Below are positions 12,601 through 25,600 of a stretch of 64,000 bases of DNA, one piece after another. A model generated the notes under the pieces. It did not search any database. It saw only the letters and a program-made list of their open reading frames with translations, and was not told the DNA's origin. Position numbers and translations under genes: made by a program. How positions within the stretch are numbered: position 1 is the first letter of the stretch; every line of letters starts with the position of its first letter. This DNA is from Arion vulgaris (Eukaryota; Mollusca; Gastropoda; Stylommatophora; Arionidae): contig CM036762.1 in assembly GCA_020796225.1 (NCBI GenBank), forward strand, positions 16,730,786 to 16,794,785. Direction: 5' to 3'.

Positions 12601-15600
12601 TACATTAATATATTACACATCGTATTAATATATTTCCAATATAATATAATATATATATATATATACACATATTTGTTTTACTATTTCTAGCTATGATCAA
12701 AACTTGGAAGGTTTAGTATAATAACAAAGAAATTGCAATATGTGAAAACCACTACAGTAGCTGGTGGTCTGGTTGGCTCAGATGTGTAAGCCACTATAGT
12801 GGTTAATGCTATGGAATGAGTTAATTAAAAATAAATGGTATCATCATAGTTACATAAAACTATCTATAGTTTATTCAGTCTTTTTCTCTTAATTTGTTTA
12901 TCTTCTTTCTTTAGAAGTTATCTTCAAATGTAAACACAAATGTTTACAAAAATGCACTGCATATCCTGCATATCAGTTTTTCATATTTCAGTTTGAAATG
13001 TCTTCATTGCATTCCATGTCCACAGGTGCTCTGATCTTCTTTGCAATATCCACAACAGCATCCAGCCACGAACCGTACCAGTTCGATGTTGGTTGATCAG
13101 CACACTTATATACATATTCTGGCCACTCCGATCTTCAATCCAAACTCTTTCAGTCTAGCAGTTGATGTGGATTAGTTTAAATGAAAATCCTCTCTGTTGC
13201 AACTCTTTGAGTGCGGTAAGAATGTCAGCTCTATATATTGGTTGACTCCCTGATATGGTAGCAGAGCCCACTAGTATGTCTGCTCTCTCATGGCCATTGA
13301 CACCCATGTGCCCTGAAACGAAGATGAAAGTTAATTTTAAATATATCTTCATAGTTCATATGTACGGTTCCAACTTCACTGCAACGGTTCACACCATAAT
13401 TGCTCCGTTCCTGTGCCAACAAAAATCACACAAAATGCTAACAACTGTGAACTGTCACACTGTGTGAACTAATTCCAGAATGAAACAGTCTAAGCACAAA
13501 AGCAATCTGCAACACATAAATGCATATGGCCATCACTAAAAGTGTCAACACAAAACTGTTCACCACTTGAATTGCAATTCATGTCGAAGGGAACATCAAT
13601 CATGACAAAATCCAGCTTTCTGCACATGCAATATCTCTTATCTTCTTCTTCTTCTTCATGTTCGTTCTTTACGACCAATTTTAATCACTCTTTGTGATAT
13701 GTTTGATCTTTGCCAAGAACGTGTATACGGTGCACATTGGTTTGGTAGGCCCATAAGCACATAGACCTACACGTTTAGAACATGTGCATCCGATTTCAGC
13801 CAAACCTTCTTAGTGCCTCTTACGACATGCGTGGCAGGTAACAGTGGTTCTATTCTTTACACCCCAAATTTGGGCCCGGTAGCCACTCGGTCGCTCACTT
13901 AACTAATATCATATATCTAATTATAAGTAGTAAAGTTTTAACTGTATGTTAATACCACCATAGCATCTGTAAAACATACATATATATATATAGATAAATA
14001 CCTTTTTCACAAGAATGTTGAGACCTTGATATTTGAAAGGTTTGGTGAAGTCAATATCATTGGCTCTTTCAGGATTAATGGTCAATGGTGCAACAATTAG
14101 GTCAGCTTCCTGTCTCATTAGTTCTCCCATCATGCCATTCCAATACTTTTTGTCAGAACCATTATGCTGAAAAAATATACCAAAATGGGGTCTGTGATTC
14201 AGTGAATGAGATGATATAATCATGGGAGATGGATTAGAGTAATGCTTAAGGGTTCATCTATCAACTCTGATTCAGGAGGGTAGTGGGTTCAATCGCATAC
14301 GATGATCCACATCTGAGGAAAAGAATTGACTCTCTTACCTCCTGCATGCTAGAAATGTGAAATGACAGGAACTTCATACCCTAAGACCTCTTCTTCTTCT
14401 TCTTGGCGTTCGTTCTTTACGACCAATTTTAATCACTCTTTGTGATATGTTTAATCTTTGCCAAGAACATGTATACGTTGCACATTGGTTTGGTAGGCCC
14501 CTAAACGCATAGACTTGTACATGTTTAGGACACATGCATCCGATTTCAGCCAAACCTCCTTAGTTGCCTATTATGGCATGCGTGGCAGGTAACAGTGGTT
14601 CTATTCTTTACACCCCAAATTTGGGCCCGGTAATCACTCGTGTGCACTAGTCCTTTCAAACGACTACAGAAACTGGCGGATTGTGTTCTTCCAGAGTCAC
14701 AATGTGGATTCAGAGCTAGACGGTCAACAACTGACATGATATTTACCCTTCGACAGCTACAAGAGAAGTGCAGAGAGCAGAGCAAGCCTCTATGTATTGC
14801 TTTCGTGGATTTGACTAAGGCATTCGACACAGTCAGCAGGCCAAGTCTTTATAAAATATTGAAGTATATTGGTTGTCCCCCAAAGTTGCTCCAATTGATT
14901 GTTTCCTTCCATGAGGGCATGAAAGCCAGCATACAGTTCGATGGCAGCACATCTGATAGTTTTGAGGTTAAGAGTGGAGTCAAGCAGGGCTGTGTCCTTG
15001 CCCCACTCTCTTTGGTATCTTCTTCGCAGTCCTTTGAACCACGCCTTAGGGGACGCTGATGGTGATGTTTTCATCCGCACTAGATCTGATGGTTCACTGT
15101 TTAACTTGGCTCGCTAAAGAGCCAAGACAAAACGACGAAATACTTCTCAAGGACCTCCTTTTCGCTGACGATGCTGCCTTAGTCGCCCACAGTGAGACCA
15201 CACTGCAAAGTCTAATTAATAATTTGTCAAAGGCATGCGACCTCTTTTCTCTGACAATAAGTGTCTCCAAAACAGTTGTATTATGTCAGGAGGTAAGACA
15301 TCAAACATCACTTTAAATGGCGACCATCTAACACCAGTGCAAAAATTCTGCTATCTTGGGTCCACGGTCACTGCCAGCCTTTCTCTTGACGAGGAAATCA
15401 ACGCTCAGATAGGAGTGCCGCTACTACATTCGGCAAACTATCAAAGCGAGCGTGGGACAACAAAAATTGACATTGCAGACGAAGACTCAAATATATCGAG
15501 CCTGTGTAATTAGTTCTTTACTATATGGCTCAGAAACATGGACAGCCTACTCAAGACACGAGAGGAGACTTAACATCTTTCACCTTCGATGTCTCCAAAA

Positions 15601-18600
15601 GATTATGAACATCAGGTGGTACGACAAGATAACCAATACTGAAGTACTACAACGTGCAAATCTGCCTTCCATCATGGGCATGCTCAGCAGTAGACGACTA
15701 AGATGGTTGGGACATGTGAGAAGAATGGAAACTTATCGCATACCAAAACAAATGTTGTTCTGTGAACTTTGGGAAAGGAAGAGGCACCAGGGCAGACCAC
15801 TGCTCAGATATAAAGATGTCTGCAAAACCTCAATGAAAAACTTTTCTATAGATCCCAGCACATGGGAGGGACTAGCTGATGACAGAGTTGTGTGGAAAGC
15901 CAAATTACGGAAGGGCGCAGAGTCTTTTGAGAAGAGACTTATGTAGAGCTGAACAACAAGAGAAAAAGCGAAAACTCAGAAGTTGTCACAGTAAAACACT
16001 TGCCTATTGACCGTCTGTAAAGATGAAAAGGGCCATATAATCACTCGTGTGACCCTAAGGCCTGAAAAGGATACGGAAATTTAAAAAAAACTATCAGGTT
16101 TAGATCATCAGCCTATTTAGTCTCGAGTGTTTAAAGGGTTTTAAAGCCGAAGGATTGATGTCATTGCACCAGGTTTTGCCCATATGGCTCGATCCCTCTC
16201 CGCAGAAATGGCACGCCACCTGCCGAGAGTATTGCACAAAGCACGAACTCCGTAGCTCCAGCAACAATCCTAGGGTCTCTGGAAAAACTGCACTCATGAA
16301 AAACGGCCCGAATTCGAACTCATGACCTTCGACTCACAAGGCGAAGGGCGTAATCACTTAGCCACAGAGACCCCTGTCAGAGGCCCAGAGTCTCGAGTGT
16401 TGTGATGGTGCAGTGGTCAGCACATTTACTTCGTAAGAATGTAGTCTTAGTTCTATATCCGGCAGGGGTGCGATTTTTCCAACTACAAAAACCTTCAGAT
16501 TGACCCAACCTCAAATCTATATCAGATAAACACTGGAAAGTAAAGACAGATAGCAATGTGTTCACCACATCTGGAGCAACCTAATATGTAGCACTGATAG
16601 AAACCACCATCATGATCAGTGAACAAGAGCTGATCAAGACCCTACTTTGCCTCATAGTTGTGACCCTGGTAACAGGCTGCACTACTCCATCTGGCTAAGT
16701 GAGCAGGAAATAATAAGGGAAGACAAATTTGGTCTCAAAATGGCATGGTGTCAATGGATGGTGTTTAACCAAATGGCACAGATATTGCGGCACAGATAAC
16801 GCTGTAAACTGGGAAAGTTCAACAAATATCCCTTTTATAGCGAAAGAAAAGGAAGTTAAAGAAGGCCCTCGAGCAGTTTTCCTACTTGCTACATAGCTCC
16901 TGAAGTCAGAATGAACACCACCAAACCTAATCCACAACAGCAATGTACAGACACAACATATTACTTTGATACAGACACAACATATTACTTTGATACAGAC
17001 ACAACATATTACTTTGATACAGACACAACATATTACTTTGATACAGACACAACATATTACTTTGATACAGACACAACATATTACTTTGATACAAACACAA
17101 CATATTATTTTGATACAAACACAACATATTACTTTGATACAGACACAACATATTACTTTGATACAGACACAACATATTACTTTGATACAGACACAACATA
17201 TTACTTTGATACAGACACAACATATTACTTTGATACAGACACAACATATTACTTTGATACAGACACAACATATTACTTTGATACAGACACAACATATTAC
17301 TTTGATACAGACACAACATATTACTTTGATACAGACACAACATATTACTTTGATACAGACAAACATATTACTTTGATACAGACACAACATATTACTTTGA
17401 TACAGACACAACATATTACTTTGATACAGACACAACATATTACTTTGATACAGACACAACATATTACTTTGATACAGACACAACATATTACTTTGATACA
17501 GACACAACATATTACTTTGATACAGACACAACATATTACTTTGATACAGACACAACATATTACTTTGATACAGACACAACATATTACTTTGATACAGACA
17601 AACATATTACTTTGATACAGACAAACATATTACTTTGATACAGACACAACATATTACTTTGATACAGACACAACATATTACTTTGATACAGACACAACAT
17701 ATTACTTTGATACAGACACAACATATTACTTTGATACAGACACAACATATTACTTTGATACAGACAAACATATTACTTTGATACAGACACAACATATTAC
17801 TTTGATACAGACACAACATATTACTTTGATACAGACACAACATATTACTTTGATACAGACAAACATATTACTTTGATACAGACACAACATATTACTTTGA
17901 TACAGACACAACATATTACTTTGATACAGACACAACATATTACTTTGATACAGACACAACATATTACTTTGATACAGACAAACATATTACTTTGATACAG
18001 ACACAACATATTACTTTGATACAGACACAACATATTACTTTGATACAGACACAACATATTACTTTGATACAGACACAACATATTACTTTGATACAGACAA
18101 ACACAAAATACTCTTACCTTTACAAATGAGCCAAACAATCCATCTTTGCTGAGATGAATAGTGAAATTAAACAGCACTTTTTCTGAAATCTTGGCCAGCA
18201 TGTCCAAACAGTATCCCATACAACAGTGATCTGATGATATATGACCATACAATCTTATTCAATAGTGATCTGTTGATACACTACCATATAATTTTATACA
18301 ACAGTGTGTATGTATAGCCTTTTACGTCTTTACAGACGGTCAATTGGCAAGTGTTTTACTGTGACAACCTCTTGAGTTTTTGTCTTTCTCTCTTGTATTT
18401 CAGCTCATACGTAAGTCTCTTCTCAAAAGACTGCGCCTTGCACAATATCGCTTTCCACACAACTCTGTCAGCAGCTGGTTTTTTCCGTGTGCTGGGACCT
18501 GTAAAAAGTTCTTCATTGAGGCCTTGCAGACATCTTTATATCTGAGCAGGGGTCTGTCCTGGTCCCTCTTCTCCTCCGAAAGTTCACAGAACAACATTTA

Positions 18601-19600
18601 TTTTGGTATGCAACAAGTTTCCATTCTTCTCACATGCCCCAATAATCTTAGTCGTCTACTGCTGAGCATGCCCATGATGGAAGGCAGGTCTGCACCTTGC
18701 AGTATTTCAGAGTTTGTTATCTTGTCGTACCACCTGATGTTCATAATCTTGAGGAGACATCGATGGTGAAAAATGTTGTCTTCTCTCACGCCTTGAGTAG
18801 GATGTCCATGTTTTTGAGCCATATAGTAAAGAACTTCTTCTTCTTAGAACGCTCCACAACGACCACCTGTTAACCACTCTGTGTCATTTGTATGTGATCT
18901 GAGCCTAAGAGCGGTTGTACGTTGTGTCAGTTATGTGCCTACAAGTAGGCCAGCACATCTGGTTTTCTGCTACGCTTTTTATTTACTAGGGTAGCTTTCC
19001 TAGGCCTATACCTCAGTCGCCTCTTACTAGTCAGTGCACTAGCTTCGTAAAAATGTGGTCTTAGTTCTATCTCGGGCAAGGGTGAGATTTTTCCAACTAC
19101 AAAAACTTTCAGATTGACCTCGCCTCAAATCTGTATTAGATAAACACTGAAAAGTAAAGACAGATAGCAATGTGTTCTCCACATCTACTCTGTACAATTG
19201 TGATCTCGCCTGTAGGTCGCAGTAATACTATTCTTTGCTCCCCAGGGCACTGTCAACACACGGGCACAAAAATAATATAAAATTAATGAAGTTATAAGCA
19301 GTATGGAGATATGTTGGGCATACCTTGAAAAGAAATGATCAAAGAATATCAAAGCAAGCATTGAAGTGGGAGGTTAATTGTTCAACTAAGAAAGGATGCC
19401 CTAGGGAAACATTGAAATGAACTTTGCTGAGAGAAGCAAGAAATATCGGACTCAATTCTATGGAAGAGATTGAACGAGTTGCCCAGGACATAGCGGTGTG
19501 GAGAAATTACGCGCAGGCCCTATGTAATGTATAATGGTATGAAAGGAAAATATATATATATTCTATATATATAATTTATATATATATATAAATATATAGA

Positions 19601-19635
<35 letters not shown>

Positions 19636-22600
19636 CAGTTACCTTGAGTTCCGTTCTTGCATGGGAATGCATTTTGAGCACGACCTACTGGACGACACTT
19701 TCCGTCTTTGGGGAGAGGTAGTACTTCAACAAATGGCTTTTCTTTCAGTGTTACAATCTATGACAAGCAAGTGATTCATTCATTGTTACATCAAAGTCAA
19801 TCAAATTCATTCAATCTTACAATCTTGGTTATTGGTTATTATACCAATGTCATATGATTTCGGCAGACCCATAGGTGCCCAGTCTCCCCCATATAATATT
19901 GAAGGGTATTTTGTTGTTTGTCGCTGAGGAGCTTTAGGCTGACAAAAATCAGTTTTATTTTTATGCCAGGGCATGCAGATGTAAGGGGAAATCAACGTGC
20001 CAATAGGCTTGCAGGTATGGTTGCTGCAAAAAGTGGGCGAGCAATAGACCAGGCTGATATTATAAATTCCCTGAGAGAGGATGTGTAAATGATTCAAGTA
20101 ATTGTGGTGAATCTAAAACCCTAACCAGACTGCAAGTATTCCAAGTCAAATGTGGTGTAGCTAGACAAGAGCACTATACTGCTAGCCAAAAAAGTTTAGT
20201 AAACCAACGAAGAACCGGTGTCGTTAGTCTCCACATGCTGAGAGACATACTGAGGAGGAGATCGGAGCACTTATGGACTAATTGGTTCTATGTGTAGTGA
20301 TGATGATCCAACGACTAAACTAAACTGAGAGACATACTGAGGAAAAGATTGGAGCACTTATGGACTAATTGGTTCGATGTGCAGTGATGATGATCCAACA
20401 ACTAAGCTAAACTGAGAGATATACTGAGAAGATCGTGGCACTTATGGATTATTTGGTTTGATGTGTAGTGATGAGGATCCAACTAAACTAAACTGCTGTT
20501 TGTTTAATTCTATGTTCAAACCAAGCAGTCCTACATTGTTTCACCACTGCCAAAGGTGACTCCTATCTACCTGTGAGTATATCTATTATATATATATATC
20601 AGTCATCAAGGTGTGTATCCTTTATAGAATGTTGCTCTCTTTGCAGCACATCTGAAATTCACTCGGTCTCTAGCCAGTTCACCCACTTCACCAATGGTCA
20701 TATTCATAGATTCTTTAATATCTTGTAGCCATCTTCTTCTTGGTCTGCCTCTGAGTCCTGGGACCCTGTCCTCTAATATTGTTCTCTCTAGGCCATCATG
20801 ACGCTTGATGTGACCAAAGTATCTAATTTGTCTGTATAGTATATTATATTATATATTATATATATATTAAATAATAAATTATACCAAACCTTTAATGATG
20901 AGAAAAATGCTTTTATATATATAATCATCAAATAGCTTGTTCTAAGCAGAACTCTAACAGTCCTTTGGAATTTCTCTTTCACAGGCCAGATATCCTGCCT
21001 CTGCAAGCCGGTCATGCTCAAATCATCAATTACATCCTGAATCTATCTTCTCCTTCTTGCTGGGATGCCTCCTTTCATAAGTCTTCTCCAACCATTTATG
21101 TCTTTTTCTATGTCCAAAGTACTTCAGTTTTCTTATTTGCAGTATAAGCCAGTTTTCTTTGATTTTGAGTTCTTTCTGAATGGGTATATTTGTTTTATTT
21201 TCTGTCCATGATACACAGAGGACTCTTTTGTAACATTTATATTGAAAAACACATATTCTTTTCCACTGCTCTGTTAAATGTCTATGCTTCACACCCAAAC
21301 GTTACATATACCTTTATATACGCCTAGGAAATAAGACACAACAAATGAGACAAGTGAAATTAGTTAAGTCAGTGCCCTCAAGCCAGAGCTGACCAAAATC
21401 TTACTCTAGCTTCAAGTGAAGACCATGTTAACAGGCTTATTCACTGCAATTTGAATAAGTTTGTAGTGTTTGTGGGGAGTCTCTGTGGCTAAGTGGTTGC
21501 ACCATTGCCTTGCGTTCTGAAAGGTTGTGAGTTCGAATCCAGACCACACTGTTTTGTTCCCAAGTGCTTTTTTCCCAGAGACTCCTAGGATTGTTGTCAG
21601 AGCTACGGAGTTCGTGGGTTGTGCAATGTTCTTGGCAGGTGGCGTGCATTTCTGCGGAGAGAGACCGAGCCAAATGGAGTAAAACCCGGTGTAATGAAAT
21701 CAATCCTTTGGCTTTAGATCTTTTAAGTTAGTAGGTATTAAAGACAGACAGTGCACCTCAAAGAGCAATGCTGCTCCGATACAATGGGCACAAAACAAAA
21801 GGTTGGCCACGCAAAAGATGGACCTCAGAGATAACAGAAGCGACGAAAGACACTATCTACGGAGCGCATACAAGAGCCCGTTTTAGAAATCTCTTCTTGA
21901 CCTGACGCTGTGAGGCAAACAAGATTGGTGAAAAAAAGAAAGAAAGAAAGGTATTAAAGAAGGAAAAACAAAATGTCATACTAAAAATGAATGTTTCTGG
22001 TCAAAGCACACAGATATTGTAGTCACCCTGCCAACTTTTACACAATGATCAATGTTACTTTCAGAGTAAATGTAGAAGATATCAACACATAGATGTGTGT
22101 ACATGTTTCAGTGGCATGTGTGTGTATTTATAAATATATTACCGTAAGATTGCGGGAAATTTTCTCTCCTTTTGGCTTCACGTTAGTGTTACCTGGCCAG
22201 GTAATACTATTACCTATCATTCTCAGTCCCAGATTCTGTAAGTAGATAGACAACTGACAGTTACAGTTAAATTAAATAGATAATTGAAGGAGTCAACAGA
22301 TTTACCTATATGAGGCAATGAATTGATAAAAACCATGCCTGTGTGGTGCGGGCCCAAGTAAAGCAAAGAATAGTACCACTGCAACCATATAAGGCATGTC
22401 GTAAGAGGCGACTGATGTAGGACCTAGGAAGCTACTCTAGTAAATAAAAGCATCACAGAAATCGGATGTGCTGGCCTACTTGTACAATTGCTCTTACGCT
22501 CAGATCACATACAAATCACACAGAGTGGTTAACAAGTGGTCGAAATGGAACGTTTGAAGAAGAAGATAAAAACCAGAGGAACAAATCTGGATACCGAACT

Positions 22601-25600
22601 GCAAACAAATTTCAAATATGCCACAACTTGATCTGTGTACAATATGATCCACCAGATGTCGAAGGGTATGCATATTAATGGTTCATGCCGCCCGAGTGGT
22701 TACCGGGATCCAAATTTGGGTATAAAGAATAGAACCACTGTTACCTGCCATGCATGCTGTAAGAGGCGACTAAGGAGGTTTGGCTGAAATCAGATGCACG
22801 TGTCCTAAACGTGTAGAAGTCTATGCATTTAGGGGCCTACCAAACCAATGTGCAACGTATACACATTCTTGGTAAAGATCAAACATATCACAAAGAGTGA
22901 TTAAAACTGGTCGTAAAGAACAAGCGCAAAGAAGAAGAAGAAGAGGAGAGATGGTTCATGTGGCTCGCTGGTTAAACACCCTCCACTCTCTGTCCTTCAA
23001 GCATGAAGCTCTACTAGTACAACGTGTAATTCCAAGCTTCTTAAATCACTGGATTGATTCAACGACAATTTTAGTGTCCCCATCAAATAGTAGATCGTCA
23101 AAAGCCTGAAGAACAATCCCTTTAATCCATTATAAACTCCTTAACAATCGATGTAAGCCTGTCCACTCTCTCACTGCCCCGAACAACCACATGGCTAGGA
23201 CAGTAGATCCATGTGAGTCTCTGGAGGTTGGAGACAATTGTCGAAAGACATTTTTGGAGGAATGTTGCTACAAAATATTTGATTATCTTTTTTTATATAT
23301 GTTTTATGGTCCATGATTTGGTATATAATGGTACTGAATGTTTAATTTAGCTGCTAGAAATAGTATAGAAGAATTATTGAAGACAATAGACAATCTGGTA
23401 TTACTGAGGTATAAAATATGGTACCAGTACATTATTTGTCAATATGCAATGTTCTCTAAAGTGTTGCAAACATTACTATGTATATGGTTGGCAACTCATA
23501 ACCACTCTCGTATTTTCATACTCAGTGACTCCATGAGCATGATTCATAATGTTGAATCAGAAATGGTGAGACAAAACTGGGTAGAGGTACTGGTACAGAC
23601 AGTGATCACAATTTTTTACCCTGGGCAAACAAAAGTTAGTGATAATGAACGAGCTGATAGATTAGCTGGCTTGGCTACAATAACAGAGGGAGCTGCCATG
23701 GACTGAAATGTTTCTTAGCGCATTGAGAGAGTCTTTCCAAACAGAGAAGTTTCAGGGCTGTGAATCCCACTCGCTGACCAGATTGAGAGAGTTGGAGTCA
23801 ATATTGGGACAGCCGAAAAGAACAACATACCAAATATGCAAAGAGATTGATTAATGACGCTGCTAGAATTTTTTAGGTGGAGATCTGAGCACCGATGGAC
23901 ATGTCCAGAGTACTATAATGAAAGTCCTCATATAACTGATAACTATGTACATGTACTGTCAATTTTTCTTTTTAAAAAAACCCAAGTTATTGCTGTGAAA
24001 TATTTTATACATTATTTTTTTTACAGTGAAGAAAGTAAGTAAAACAGTAACAGCACATCTTTACATAACTTTTCTTAGCTCCATGCAGTATTTCTTTGAC
24101 AAAAAAGAGTTAAATTACAAAATATAACGAATACCGTTACTATCTGTTCTTGATTATATTACCTTTTCTTTGTGACCATAAAGTCCCACAGACATTGCTC
24201 TTCTGTTGCCGTTGATATTCATAATTTCATACATTGAGTTTAGTCTGTCCCCTTCTTCAGTGAAGCTGACCTGCCCTGTCTCTCCATTTAGTTTGGTCTT
24301 TATCAAAGTTCTATTGACAATGGAATCAAGCAATTAATTCTTTATGGTCAAGTAATAAGGTTCAAACAAAAAATTTTCTTAGAACGCCCTGGACAGAGAA
24401 GAAGAAAACAAGGACATATTACAAGACTTACATATCGTAGAGAATTGGCTCATAAACAACATCAAGCCCAGGAAAATGAAGTATTTTGGTCATGTTAAAC
24501 AACAAAGTGGTTTGGACAGCACAGTAATGAAAGGCATGGTTCCTGGGGTCAGAGGCAGGGGAAGACCAAGATGAAGGTGGCAGAAGGACATCAAAGAAAC
24601 CTTGAACATTAGAGAGTTAGAAGAAGGGGGGAGAACTTGCTAGAGACAGATTTTTTCAGGCAGGCTGTGATGAAAGCAAAGTTCTGCAATGGACATGCTA
24701 CTTGATGATGGTCAAGTACAAACAATTTGTATATTTAATAAGAACAGATTTTAGTAGGGCTGACAGTAATTAGTAGTATAGCATCTAAAGCCTTCACTAA
24801 ATTAACGAATATGTATATGCACAAAAGTTAAATTATTTAGGTCATGTGTGATTCCTGTACTGACCTACGGTTGTGAAAGTTGGAAATCAACAAAGAAAAT
24901 TGATAAGAAACTGGACAGCTTTGAGAATAAATGTCTCCAAAATTATTAAAAGTAAAATGGAGTGATTTCGTTTCTAACAACACAGTGAGAGATAGAACAC
25001 ACCAACAACCCGTATCAAATATTATAAGGAAACGAAGGTGGAAATATTTAGGTCATGTTCTTAGATCAGAAAAAAGAGACTAAATCGACAAGTCCTTATG
25101 AGGTCACCATTTGGGAAAAGAAAACGTGGAAGACCAAAGACCACTCTTCAAAGAACCATCCAACAAGAAAGTAAACTATTGGGATGTAAAACCATACAAG
25201 ATCTCCAACTGCTAACAACGAACCGCATCACATGGAGATCTAAAACCTCTGCCCTAGGTACCGCCTTTGGCACGAAAGGAACAAACTAACTAACTAACTA
25301 TAGCATCTAAATGTGAAGGATTTACTTCATTGCACTGGTTTCCAATACGGTTCAATTGCTCTCACAGAAATGGCCCTGTCAAGAGTATTGCGTAAAGCGT
25401 GAACTCTGCAGCTCCAATAACCATTCTAGGGATCTCTGGAAAAAATTCCCTTGTGAACCAGATAACAGCCTGAATTTGAACCCTTGACATTCAGAATGCA
25501 AGGTAAACTCATTAGCTACTTTTAAATTTTGAAATTATCTCCATAGTTACTGTGTAACTCCTCTACTGTAGGACACTTTCAGCTTGTTGAAAATGGTTGA

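Noticed and set aside
13921..14223. GRIN1 exon 12 extending upstream to 14223
   Set aside because: The extra codons do not match GluN1; a TTTTTTCAG acceptor at 14167 gives the exact family length with exon 11.
14640..15946. Reverse transcriptase frames as host genes
   Set aside because: Frameshifted, flanked by target duplications, and matching non-LTR retrotransposon RT motifs; a dead LINE.
16695..17615. Very long open frames of up to 295 codons on both strands with LYQSNMLC- or [12 protein letters not shown] repeats
   Set aside because: They are produced by the 24-bp minisatellite, whose unit length is a multiple of three and contains no stop. No flanking gene structure supports them.
16951..18100. 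CRISPR array
   Set aside because: Direct tandem repeat with no spacers, in an intron of an animal gene.
21474..21726. tRNA genes (GGTTCGAATCC B-boxes and A-box-like starts)
   Set aside because: All occur in repeated elements with non-tRNA bodies and no cloverleaf that I can close; these are tRNA-derived SINEs.
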